Part shown: piece after piece, positions 35,201-43,038 of the stretch
Numbering within the stretch: position 1 is the stretch's first letter
Layout: each line of letters opens with the position of its first letter
The notes under the pieces: model-generated
What the model saw: only the letters and a program-made list of their open reading frames with translations
The model's database searches: none
Told to the model about the DNA's origin: nothing
Position numbers and translations under genes: made by a program
Assembly: GCA_000308255.3 (NCBI GenBank)
Contig: HG326664.1
Location: 11,978 to 60,988, forward strand
Direction of reading: 5' to 3'
Length of the DNA: 49,011 bases
Source of the DNA: Anaerococcus pacaensis 9403502
Lineage (GTDB): Bacteria > Bacillota > Clostridia > Tissierellales > Peptoniphilaceae

Positions 35201-37721
35201 AATAAAGTGGGGATATTGTGCTGACCAAGTATCATTGAAGTCTATTTTAGGAACATTTCAACATTTTGGAATTTTTACTGATCAAAAAAGCACATATAAT
35301 ATTCAAGAGATTAAAAAAATAATAAACGTACCTGATAAGTTAGACAAGTTATTAAAGAGATGGCTAAATGTTTTGGTTAAAGAAAAAATATTACAATTAG
35401 ATGAGGAACAATACCAATATTTAGGTGAAGAGAATGGAGAAACACTTGAACAATTATGGAGTAATTTTTATAAAGTAGAAAATGAATTTAATTACAGTAA
35501 GGATTTTTTTGCTTATTTAAAAAAATCTAATGATTCTTTACCTGAACTAATAACAGGAATCGAAGATCCGTTAAATTTACTTTTTCCAAAAGGGGATTTA
35601 AAACCTGCTTTGGCATCATATCACGACAATAAAATAAATAGAATCAATAATCGATTTATAGCTAATGAAATACATTATTTATGTAATGAAAAAATGAAAA
35701 ATAACAATAAACCATTTAGGGTTTTAGAAGTTGGTGCAGGAGTAGGTGGAACAACTATTGATGTAATTACTAAATTGAAAGATTCAAAAGTTGAATATTA
35801 TTTCACTGATGTTTCTGAATTCTTTTTTAACAACGCCAAAAAAATATTTCATGAATATGATTGGATAAAATACAAAATATTTGATATAAATGAAGATTTT
35901 TACAAGCAGGGTCTAGATGCGTTCTCATTTGATTTAATACTATGTGCAAATGTATTACACAATTCTAGAAATATAGATTTCGTTATCAAAAACTTAAAAA
36001 ATCTATTAGTAGATTCCGGAACCTTGATTATATTAGAGGAAACAAAAATGAGTTATATGTTATTAACATCAATGGAATTCAAGGATGGATTGATAGGATT
36101 TGAAGATGAAAGAAAAGAAAGTGAACAAACATTTTTCTCAAAAAAACAATGGGAAGATATTATAGATAGAAATGATGGCAGTATAACTTATGCATTCCCA
36201 AGTAGTGAGTTATTAGAAGTATCAGGACAAAGTGTTTTTGTAACGAGATTTAAAAATGAATATTATAACATAGACAAAACAGAATTATTTGAGCATTTAA
36301 ATGATTCTTTGCCAAATTATATGATTCCATCTGATATAAAAATATTACAAAATTTACCCAAAACAAGCAATGGGAAAATTAACAAAGATGCAATAATAAG
36401 TTTATTCAAAGTAGAAGATGATGATATTAGTATTGATAGATCACAAATGACAGAGATAGAAAAAAAGATTGAACATATATGGTGTAAAGAGCTAAATAAG
36501 TCTTTTATTGGATTAGATGAAAACTTTTATAGTGTAGGAGGAGACTCTCTTTTAATAGCACAAATTATAAGTGAAATTCTGGAAAAAGTAGAAGAAGCAA
36601 AAGATTGGGACTGGAGTTCTTTACTAACTGAAATGATGCAAACGCCGACAATCAGAGAAATTTCCAAAAAAATTCAAAACAGGTTTGATAATATTGATAA
36701 AAAGATTGACAAGTCTTTATCAGTATTAAAAAAATCTAGTTTAGAAAATGATAAGAAAACTGCTAAAGTCTTATTTCACGCAGGGACAGGAACATTATCT
36801 GCATATACAGAATTATTAGATTATATTATAAAAGATAGTAATGATGTCGAAGATGTATTGGGCTTTTCTTTTGGAGATGAGGCTGAATATATTTCTATGA
36901 AAACTGAGGATACATTTAAAAATCTTGGAGAAAAATATGGAGAGGTATTATGTAAACTCGGTTATTCCAAGTATATACTTATTGGACATTGCGTTGGTGG
37001 ATTGATAGCTATTGAGGCTGCGAACTATATAACCAATAAAAATATGAATGTATCAGATGTAACTTTATTGAGTACGACTATTCCAAGAGAACAAAAAAGA
37101 ACAGTTTTCCATTGTTTATCAAGAAATAAATACGATATAGCACTAAAGACAAGTTTAGAAAATGAATTACTGCTAGAAAGAACATTTTCTAGGCTAATAA
37201 ATGCTGATATTTTTAAAGCTGGTCATACTGTAAGTGATGAAAGACTCGATGATTGTATAAAATATATGGTAAAAAATCTAGATGGTGACTTGAAAATACA
37301 GTCGTTTGAGAGACTTGTTGGAGAGTATGAGGATATAGGACTTGAGTTTAAAAGACTTTCTTCAATTCCAATTTCCGAAAGACTATATAATCTTTATAAT
37401 TCAATAAGTAGAGATAAGGTAAATTTATTAGATAATGAAATAAAAATGTTAAATACACTATTTAACATCTTTTCTCAAAATTTTGGATGTGTATCAACTT
37501 ATAAACCCCCAAAATATAACGGGAATGTAAGGGTTTTCTCTTGTGAAGAAACAGAAAAAAGTTTTTATGGAGAATTTTTTGGAGAAGATAAAGAAACTTG
37601 GGAGAAGTATTTAGCTGGGAATATAGTGTACAGCAGTATATCAGGACAACATTTTGATTGTTTAACTGGAGAAAATCTAAAACAAAATAGCACGAAGATA
37701 TTAAAATTCATTAATGAATAG
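32202..37721 (+). CDS. NRPS: TubC docking - Cy - A(Cys) with embedded MT - PCP - TE
   Basis: 1839 residues from ATG 32202 (ATG 32193 lies directly on the ribosome site). Residues 1-60: TubC-type docking domain. ~65-480: Cy (TEIQSSYLLGRNK, VDMIVADYISM). ~500-955: A domain with FTSGTTGEPKG and LSFDLSVYDIFG; code residues read DLYNMSMIWK, near the cysteine code DLYNLSLIWK. ~955-1385: inserted SAM methyltransferase (VLEVGAGVGGTT, ILCANVLHN). A10 PKTSNGKI. ~1410-1490: PCP (GGDSLLI). ~1520-1839: thioesterase with GHCVGG, i.e. Cys where Ser is usual. Cy-A-MT-PCP-TE is the PchF plan, suggesting an N-methyl-thiazolidine or thiazoline carboxylate end. Confidence 0.92.
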   Translation: MSITELLDILNNKNIVVWKEGCNVKFKAPKGSLTDELKEQLKINKSMLLEYLDKEKNVYFKRDDVNRYEEFDLTEIQSSYLLGRNKAFELGGVGCHGYMEIEYNELLDKKKIEIAWNKVIKKHDMLRAIIYKNGKQKVQKDVPFVEVEENFSIDEKELVLREKLANKQYKIGEWPMCDIAITKINEKTLLHFSVDMIVADYISMNIILKDLEDFYYNPEKEACNSNSYRDIVIYEKGRKQNKSANSQEDKKYWENKIGNMGNAPFLPTLKTVDIEDSSFLQKSIFLNEDMWSKLSDLSKNIGVTVSALVMSVLSEIVYYWSGTNKFCINTTLFKRSSLNIKDINEIVGDFTDVNVSAIDIDSKLTFKDRIINLQKNLWMDMEHNSFSGVEVLRMLSRLKGESVVVPLVFTSTVGLSNENDVLLKRKVNYKISQTPQVYIDCQLAEERTGARINWDIRKFVFDQVVIDEMFAGFVNIINGLCKNPHKILVLKNPVELPENILQVRNDINSTQRNFPKRTLGDGFLKMLNKNPEKTALVFKGHTYSYRKLSLYVSSIMEVLKNNKIGYGDRIAVNIEKNEWQIASVLAIVLSGAVYVPIDVDQPINRKNKILKKADVKVVLSCDEELSNSEFKNINLHNISLSEFCSMKDLNLEKYYMDDAYVIFTSGTTGEPKGVRITHDAAMNTIIDVNERYRIQETDVFLGLAKLSFDLSVYDIFGCFDIGGTLVLPESDKTNNSKYIYDLMLLHRVTIWNSVPAQMQLIVNYLEASEKIKKSEYLRLCMLSGDWIPTNLPSRVYNIFENVKLVSMGGATEASIWSIYYDIDKNEKFDISVPYGYPMSNQKFFILNRDLNPCPDYVKGGLYIGGKGISKGYIGDEKLNKEQFIRRKDGGIIYKTGDTGYYLKNGLIIFTGRESGDGQIKIHGYRIELSEIEDAIVSYNKVDSAQVVYTKGKSLDGRINAVVTPKIKSYVSNDLYLCCDEIEFLKKLESSVLENMNLNLLIKWGYCADQVSLKSILGTFQHFGIFTDQKSTYNIQEIKKIINVPDKLDKLLKRWLNVLVKEKILQLDEEQYQYLGEENGETLEQLWSNFYKVENEFNYSKDFFAYLKKSNDSLPELITGIEDPLNLLFPKGDLKPALASYHDNKINRINNRFIANEIHYLCNEKMKNNNKPFRVLEVGAGVGGTTIDVITKLKDSKVEYYFTDVSEFFFNNAKKIFHEYDWIKYKIFDINEDFYKQGLDAFSFDLILCANVLHNSRNIDFVIKNLKNLLVDSGTLIILEETKMSYMLLTSMEFKDGLIGFEDERKESEQTFFSKKQWEDIIDRNDGSITYAFPSSELLEVSGQSVFVTRFKNEYYNIDKTELFEHLNDSLPNYMIPSDIKILQNLPKTSNGKINKDAIISLFKVEDDDISIDRSQMTEIEKKIEHIWCKELNKSFIGLDENFYSVGGDSLLIAQIISEILEKVEEAKDWDWSSLLTEMMQTPTIREISKKIQNRFDNIDKKIDKSLSVLKKSSLENDKKTAKVLFHAGTGTLSAYTELLDYIIKDSNDVEDVLGFSFGDEAEYISMKTEDTFKNLGEKYGEVLCKLGYSKYILIGHCVGGLIAIEAANYITNKNMNVSDVTLLSTTIPREQKRTVFHCLSRNKYDIALKTSLENELLLERTFSRLINADIFKAGHTVSDERLDDCIKYMVKNLDGDLKIQSFERLVGEYEDIGLEFKRLSSIPISERLYNLYNSISRDKVNLLDNEIKMLNTLFNIFSQNFGCVSTYKPPKYNGNVRVFSCEETEKSFYGEFFGEDKETWEKYLAGNIVYSSISGQHFDCLTGENLKQNSTKILKFINE

Positions 37722-37810
37722 GGAATATTCAAGATGATAAAATTATTTAATGATTCAAGCTAAAAATTGAAGTCATATTGGTTTTTATTTACTAAAAGAG
37801 AGGTGAACAT

Positions 37811-38866
37811 ATGAAAAATCCGATAATTGGAATATTGGGAGGAAGTGGAAATATTGGTTCAAAATGTGTAGAAATTATAAGTGAGATATATCCTCTATAT
37901 GCTACCTACAAGAACAATAAAAAACAAGATACAGAAAATTGCACCTATGTACAGATGGACATAAAAGATTTGGGTAAAGTCACTGAATTTTGTAATCAAG
38001 TCGATATTTTGATAAATTGTGCTGGAGCATCATATAAAAATGGAGAAAAGATAGCTAAAATAGCAAGTGAATGCAATATTCCATATATAGATCCATCAGG
38101 TGAATCATTTTTAGAGGATAAAATAAAAGAAGAATTAGATAACAACATATTTGTTTTATCTTCGGGATATTTCCCTGGATTAAGTGGAATTATGGCAAGT
38201 TATGCTTGTAGTTGTTTAAAAAATGTTGATTCTATTTCAGGTTTTAATGTAAGTGAAGAAATTCCCAGTAAATCAGCAATTGAAGACTTTGTTTTAACAA
38301 ATTTATCTGGGTTTGGAAAAGCGTTATATTATTACAAAAATGGTGAGCTTGTATATGAAGATGGAATTAAATTTGTAAATGTTAATGGTGATATTTATAA
38401 GCTATCGAACTATATTACCAAAGAATTTTTAAGAGTAGCAGAAAAATTTAATGTTAACACTGCAAATTGGTTTAATCAAATTTATGACGATAAAGTTATT
38501 CGAAAAATGCAGGAAATAGTATTAAAATCTGATAAACTTGAGGGTAGTTATAGTAAAGATATAGATAATATAATTTCATTTTTTAAAGCAAATGTTTCTA
38601 AAAATAATTTTAACAAGCTAATAATTTCTGCGAAAAATTCTATGGAAAACATTGAGATTGAAGTAGAAAGTAAAGAAAGCAGTACAATGAGTGCTGTAAT
38701 TTGTTCTAATCTTGTTAAGAAAATCCTGGAGAAAAATTATAAAAATGGGCTATATTATTCAATGGATATTTTAGACTTTAAAGATATAGAAAGGGATTTG
38801 ATATTGAAAAATGTTAAAGTAAATATTAAAAAAGAAAAAAATGAATATGAGGAGGGCGTGTTATAA
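37811..38866 (+). CDS. Saccharopine-dehydrogenase-like NAD(P) reductase, candidate thiazoline reductase
   Basis: 351 residues; AGAGAGGTGAAC site after an 89 base gap with no visible terminator. Rossmann start IIGILGGSGNIGSKCVEII (GxGxxG type) and VDILINCAGASY; then PYIDPSGESF and SSGYFPGLSGIMASY as in saccharopine-dehydrogenase-family proteins. Pyochelin and yersiniabactin pathways use PchG/Irp3 from a different family to reduce one thiazoline to thiazolidine. Position suggests this protein does that job. The assignment is an inference from context. Confidence 0.75.
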   Translation: MKNPIIGILGGSGNIGSKCVEIISEIYPLYATYKNNKKQDTENCTYVQMDIKDLGKVTEFCNQVDILINCAGASYKNGEKIAKIASECNIPYIDPSGESFLEDKIKEELDNNIFVLSSGYFPGLSGIMASYACSCLKNVDSISGFNVSEEIPSKSAIEDFVLTNLSGFGKALYYYKNGELVYEDGIKFVNVNGDIYKLSNYITKEFLRVAEKFNVNTANWFNQIYDDKVIRKMQEIVLKSDKLEGSYSKDIDNIISFFKANVSKNNFNKLIISAKNSMENIEIEVESKESSTMSAVICSNLVKKILEKNYKNGLYYSMDILDFKDIERDLILKNVKVNIKKEKNEYEEGVL

Positions 38867-39619
38867 ATGAAGATAGCGGGTGATTTAAACAATCCTAAAA
38901 TTATGCTAGTTCATGGTGCTGGCTTCTATTGGGAAAATTGTTTTAGGGAAATAATAGAATCTTTAAAATCAAGTTATTGCATTCTATTACCTGTTTTACC
39001 AGGTCATAGTAATATCAATGAAGAACCAATTAAATCTGTAGAACAAGTTGCTGCAAGGATAATAAAGGAAATTAAAGATTTAAGAGTTGATAATATTGAA
39101 CTAGCATATGGTATATCTTTAGGAGCCAGTATTGTTCTTGAAACGATATTGTGTGGAGAAGTTAACATAAAAAAAGTAATCCTAGATGGTGGTCAATATA
39201 TAAATATGGGAGAAAATATTGAATTATTTTCAAATATAATGTCAAAACAATTTATTGGATTATTAGAAAATAATCATCTTCAAAAAGAAATCAGGGATAA
39301 CATGGGATATGATGAAAACGACATTGAAGTATTAAAACCAATGTTATTTAAGTCTATAAGCAATGAAACTTTATACAGTGCCTTTAAAGCTGCATATAGT
39401 TATGATATAACAAATAAAAATTCTGACAAATTAGCTACGAAAGACATATCTGTTTCTTTTGGAAGTAGAGAAATATACGCAAAAGATTCTTTAAATTATT
39501 TAGAAAAGTTAATAAAAAAAGAATTAGAAGTAGAAGAAATAAAAGATATGGGGCATTCAGAAGCTTTAAGTAAGCATCCAGAAATAATAATTGAGATGAT
39601 AAAGAGTAGAATTAAATGA
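38867..39619 (+). CDS. Alpha/beta hydrolase of the metallophore operon
   Basis: 250 residues, starting directly after the reductase stop (GAGGAGGGCG site). Fold landmarks: MLVHGAGFYWENC (oxyanion HGAG), LPVLPGHSN, nucleophile AYGISLGASIV (GxSxG), and late His in MGHSEALSKHP. It could be a second editing thioesterase, a hydrolase that opens the metal complex, or a product-release factor; the family does not decide. The TetR gene follows behind its own promoter-like sequence. Confidence 0.8.
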   Translation: MKIAGDLNNPKIMLVHGAGFYWENCFREIIESLKSSYCILLPVLPGHSNINEEPIKSVEQVAARIIKEIKDLRVDNIELAYGISLGASIVLETILCGEVNIKKVILDGGQYINMGENIELFSNIMSKQFIGLLENNHLQKEIRDNMGYDENDIEVLKPMLFKSISNETLYSAFKAAYSYDITNKNSDKLATKDISVSFGSREIYAKDSLNYLEKLIKKELEVEEIKDMGHSEALSKHPEIIIEMIKSRIK

Positions 39620-39628
39620 GTTGATTAT

Positions 39629-39675
39629 CATAAAAATATGGTATAATATTTAAAAATACCGACACAGATGTCTTT
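39629..39675 (+). promoter_or_regulatory. Promoter and small palindrome before TetR gene
   Basis: TATAAT near 39642-39647 with TTGATT upstream at a short 15 base spacing. TGAT-T-ATCA overlaps the -35 side and recalls TTGATAA/TTATCAA at 27130. GACA-CAGA-TGTC (39661-39672) lies just upstream of the ribosome site and could be an autoregulatory TetR operator. Confidence 0.45.
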
Positions 39676-39689
39676 AAGGAGGCGGTAGT

Positions 39690-40271
39690 ATTTCTAGAGT
39701 GCGAATGAATGTTAAAGATAGATTGGATCAAATAAAAAAAGCATCAATAGCTGTATTTTTAAAAAAAGGGTTTAGAAATACAGTTATGAATGACATTATG
39801 GAAGCTACTGGGCTTTCTAGAGGTGGTTTATATCATCATTATGGTTCTACCTATGAAATTTTATACGACATTATGTTAGAAGGAAATAAATACAGAGAGA
39901 AGATAATCTATGATGAGATGAATAAAACAAGTCAGGATTTTAGCAAAGTTTTATCTGAGATTATTTTAGAAAAAATGCTATATCAGAGTGACTATGTTTC
40001 AATTTATGCAATGTTTTTACAGGAATTAAATCATGACGATAAGTTAAAAGACTTATATAAGAAACTAAAAAAATCATCATCTGATAGTATTCTAATGTTA
40101 TTTGATGAAGATGTAAGAGGTGAATTAAGTGAAGCTATCGAATTAATTACTGATTTGATTAACACATTTATTCTAGGTTGTGAAGTTCTAAATGCAAGAG
40201 AAAATTTTGTGAAGAACAAACTTGCATTAAAAAAAATGATAGGAATTATCTTAGATAATAATGCTAAGTAA
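39690..40271 (+). CDS. TetR-family regulator, apparent ATT start
   Basis: 193 residues if it starts at ATT 39690, 7 bases after AAGGAGG (39676-39682). GTG 39699 and ATG 39705 are in frame but 16-22 bases from that site. The N-terminus becomes (M)SRVRMNVKDRLDQIKKAS; HTH IMEATGLSRGGLYHHYGST. The ligand domain is unremarkable. It lies between the biosynthetic genes and the ECF transporter operon and probably senses a pathway-related small molecule. Confidence 0.85.
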   Translation: MSRVRMNVKDRLDQIKKASIAVFLKKGFRNTVMNDIMEATGLSRGGLYHHYGSTYEILYDIMLEGNKYREKIIYDEMNKTSQDFSKVLSEIILEKMLYQSDYVSIYAMFLQELNHDDKLKDLYKKLKKSSSDSILMLFDEDVRGELSEAIELITDLINTFILGCEVLNARENFVKNKLALKKMIGIILDNNAK

Positions 40272-40273
40272 AT

Positions 40274-40289
40274 CTTAGGGTTTACTAAG
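40274..40289. promoter_or_regulatory. Metal-repressor box 2, before ECF operon
   Basis: CTTAGGGTTTACTAAG: TTAG-N6-CTAA, same spacing as box 1, in the 51 base gap between the TetR stop and the transporter start. Confidence 0.6.
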
Positions 40290-40322
40290 AAAGAAAAAAT
40301 ATATCTTAAATTGGAGGTTTAT

Positions 40323-40901
40323 ATGAAATTAAAAGATATCGTACAAGTTACAATTTTTACAGTAGTGGCGTTTATATTAAACATGGCTGTATCAACAGCC
40401 ACAGGAATGTTAGGAACTTTATCCTTATATATAGCGGCAGGATTTTCTTCCTTTGTAGTAGCTCCACCATTTATAATTATGGCTAAAAAATTACAAAAAA
40501 GAGGAATAGCTTTTATATTTTTCATGTTGCTGGGTGTATTTTATGCATTAAGTGGATATTGGCCAATGCTTATAGTAAATGCCATCGCAGCTATTGTAGC
40601 AGAATTAATTATAGGTAACTATAAAAATGATAATAGAGTTGCCTTAGCAGTATCTGCTGGAATGTTTGTTATTTCAATGCATGCAATGACATTTGTAAGA
40701 CTACTTGGACCAGAAAAAATTGTTGAAGTTTTTAGCGTATTTACTAAAGAACAGGCTGCCTTTATGGATGCCTTTTTTACACCAAAGGCAATGCTAATCT
40801 CAATAGGCATTAATATCGTCTTGGTATTAATAGCAGGAAGATTTGGATTATATATAAATAATAAGTTTTTTAAAAAGAGTAAAAAATCAGGAATATTGTA
40901 A
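40323..40901 (+). CDS. ECF transporter S component (MptD/Trep_Strep family)
   Basis: 192 residues from ATG 40323 (TTGGAGG 5 bases before). About five helices: IVQVTIFTVVAFILNMAV, YIAAGFSSFVVAPPFII, IFFMLLGVFYALSGYWP, a long central pair and LISIGINIVLVLIAGRFG. This is the substrate-binding membrane subunit; its family has no fixed ligand. With a T component and double ATPase directly after it, it makes a complete ECF uptake system, probably for the metal-metallophore complex. TAATG overlap with the next gene. Confidence 0.82.
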   Translation: MKLKDIVQVTIFTVVAFILNMAVSTATGMLGTLSLYIAAGFSSFVVAPPFIIMAKKLQKRGIAFIFFMLLGVFYALSGYWPMLIVNAIAAIVAELIIGNYKNDNRVALAVSAGMFVISMHAMTFVRLLGPEKIVEVFSVFTKEQAAFMDAFFTPKAMLISIGINIVLVLIAGRFGLYINNKFFKKSKKSGIL

Positions 40902-41581
40902 TGGAAAAAATAAGGAGAGATGACAACTGTCTTGTAAATCCTATAATCTTATTTGTTTTAATTTTAGCGTTTTCGATTATATTATTTATAACAGATGATA
41001 TTGGCTACTATATTATGATAGGAATATCAATGTTTCTAACTTTAACTTTTTCCTTAAAACAATTTATTAAACAACTAGCAACATTTCTTATCTTGTTAAT
41101 TGTTGGCAAAACATTAACTATTATAGACTTAGGAATAGGTGGAAATGCAATTTTAGGTCTTGTAGAAATCGTATTAAAACTCTTTCCGATATTTATTATT
41201 GGCGGTGTTCTTGTGAATACATCCCCACTTAAAATGATGAGTTCACTTAAGTTTTTACACATTCCAAATGTTTTTGCTCTAAGCATAGTGATAGGAATGA
41301 AGTTTATATCAGAGATGGGGTTAAGGCTTAAAGAAATAAAGAATGGCATGAAGGTAAGGGGACTAAGATTAAGTCCCCTCCATCCTATTAGGTCTTTTGA
41401 ACTTTACTTCATCCCTCTTATCTATAAATGTTTGCAAGTGAGTGAAACTTTGACTTCATCTATTATATCTAAAGGAGCAGAATATAGAGGGGTAAGGACT
41501 AATTATCATAAAATAACTTTTAAATTTTTTGATATCGTATTCTTACTTTTAGCTATTTTCTTATTGTGGAGGTCAATATGA
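40901..41581 (+). CDS. ECF transporter T component
   Basis: 226 residues with about six hydrophobic segments in the CbiQ/EcfT pattern. The coupling motif region MKVRGLRLSPLHPIRSFELYFIPLI, followed by SSIISKGAEYRGVRTNYH, gives the two Ala/Gly-Arg-Gly-type ATPase contact sites. It ends in an ATGA overlap with the ATPase gene. Confidence 0.85.
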   Translation: MEKIRRDDNCLVNPIILFVLILAFSIILFITDDIGYYIMIGISMFLTLTFSLKQFIKQLATFLILLIVGKTLTIIDLGIGGNAILGLVEIVLKLFPIFIIGGVLVNTSPLKMMSSLKFLHIPNVFALSIVIGMKFISEMGLRLKEIKNGMKVRGLRLSPLHPIRSFELYFIPLIYKCLQVSETLTSSIISKGAEYRGVRTNYHKITFKFFDIVFLLLAIFLLWRSI

Positions 41582-43026
41582 ATGTAATAGAAGCAGATAT
41601 TAAAAAATTCTCTTATGACGGAAATGATAAGGTAATTTTAAAAGATATAGAGCTAAATATTAAAGAAGGGGAACTTGTTGTTATAAGTGGTTTATCTGGT
41701 TGTGGAAAAACCACGCTAACAAGAATATTAAATGGTTTAATTCCGAATCATTATCAAGGACAATTGTATGGACAAGTATCTATTTTAGGAAAAAATATTT
41801 CGCAATATAACAATGGAGAATTGGCAAAATATATAGGAAATGTTTTTCAAAATCCAACAGATCAGTTTTTCGCAAATATTGTTGAGGATGAGCTTGCCTT
41901 TGTTGGAGAAAATTTAGGAATGGAGCTTTCAGAATTAAAGAAAAGAGTTGATGACTCTTTGAGTGTGATGGGAATTGAAAATTTAAAATATAGAAATATC
42001 AATTCCTTATCAGGTGGACAAAAGCAAAAAGTTGCTATCTCATCTACTCTTGTTTATGATACTAAAATAATTTTCTTTGATGAACCATCATCAAATTTAG
42101 ACTATAGGGGAATAGTCGAACTTAAGAATATTCTTGAAAAATTAAAATCATTAGGAAAAACGATAATAATATCTGAGCATAGATTGTTCTACTTAAATGA
42201 TTTATATGATCGTTTTTTGTATATGAAAGATGGTAAAATAGAAAAAGTTTTTAAAAAAGGTGAATTAACAGAAGAGGATTGTAAAAATTACTCTTTAAGA
42301 ACAACGAATTATAATTTTTTGCTATCTGAAAATATTGATAATTGCAAAAATGTAGTTGAGGATATAAGAGGAGTTGGTATTTCTATTGGTAAAAAAGAAT
42401 TAATAAAAAATTTAAATATAAGCTTATATGAAAATGAGATAATGGCGATTATAGGTAAAAATGGAGTAGGTAAAACGACTCTTGCAAGATCTTTAGCTGG
42501 TTTATTAAACTTTAAAGGCAAGACAAGCTTTGGGAGAAATAAAAAAGAAAGATTAAGAAACTCTTATTATATGATGCAAGATGTAGAATACCAAATATTT
42601 TTTGATACGGTGGAAAATGAGCTTTTACAAAAAGATAGAATTAATGACGTTGGATATTTAAATAGACTTAGAAACGAATTAAAACATATTGACCTTTGGG
42701 AAAATAGGTATGACCATCCACAAAATCTATCTGGTGGACAAAAACAAAGACTTGCTCTATTAACTGCTTGTTTAAGTGGTAGAAAACTAATAATTCTTGA
42801 TGAACCCACGTCAGGTTTAGATTACAAGAGAATGAATGATATTTCTGAAATAATAAAAAGATATTCAAAAATATATCCTTTTGCCATAATAACTCATGAT
42901 ATAGAACTTATTTTTAAAGTTTGTAATTCTGTGTTAATGCTTGAAGAAGATGGATATAAGAAAGTATATGTTCAGGGACATGAAAAAGATATTTTGAAAT
43001 TTATTAAAGATGGATTTTTAATTTAA
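41578..43026 (+). CDS. ECF/CbiO-type double ABC ATPase
   Basis: 482 residues from ATG 41578 (GGAGG 5 bases before; GTG 41566 overlaps that site). Two ATPase domains in one chain: Walker A GLSGCGKTT and GKNGVGKTT, signatures LSGGQKQKVAIS and [12 protein letters not shown], Walker B IIFFDEPSSNLD and [12 protein letters not shown]. Fused A-A' ATPases are usual for MptD-type ECF systems. A remnant of a related ATPase lies at 46555-46936. Confidence 0.9.
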   Translation: MNVIEADIKKFSYDGNDKVILKDIELNIKEGELVVISGLSGCGKTTLTRILNGLIPNHYQGQLYGQVSILGKNISQYNNGELAKYIGNVFQNPTDQFFANIVEDELAFVGENLGMELSELKKRVDDSLSVMGIENLKYRNINSLSGGQKQKVAISSTLVYDTKIIFFDEPSSNLDYRGIVELKNILEKLKSLGKTIIISEHRLFYLNDLYDRFLYMKDGKIEKVFKKGELTEEDCKNYSLRTTNYNFLLSENIDNCKNVVEDIRGVGISIGKKELIKNLNISLYENEIMAIIGKNGVGKTTLARSLAGLLNFKGKTSFGRNKKERLRNSYYMMQDVEYQIFFDTVENELLQKDRINDVGYLNRLRNELKHIDLWENRYDHPQNLSGGQKQRLALLTACLSGRKLIILDEPTSGLDYKRMNDISEIIKRYSKIYPFAIITHDIELIFKVCNSVLMLEEDGYKKVYVQGHEKDILKFIKDGFLI

Positions 43027-43038
43027 GGAGGGGATTTT

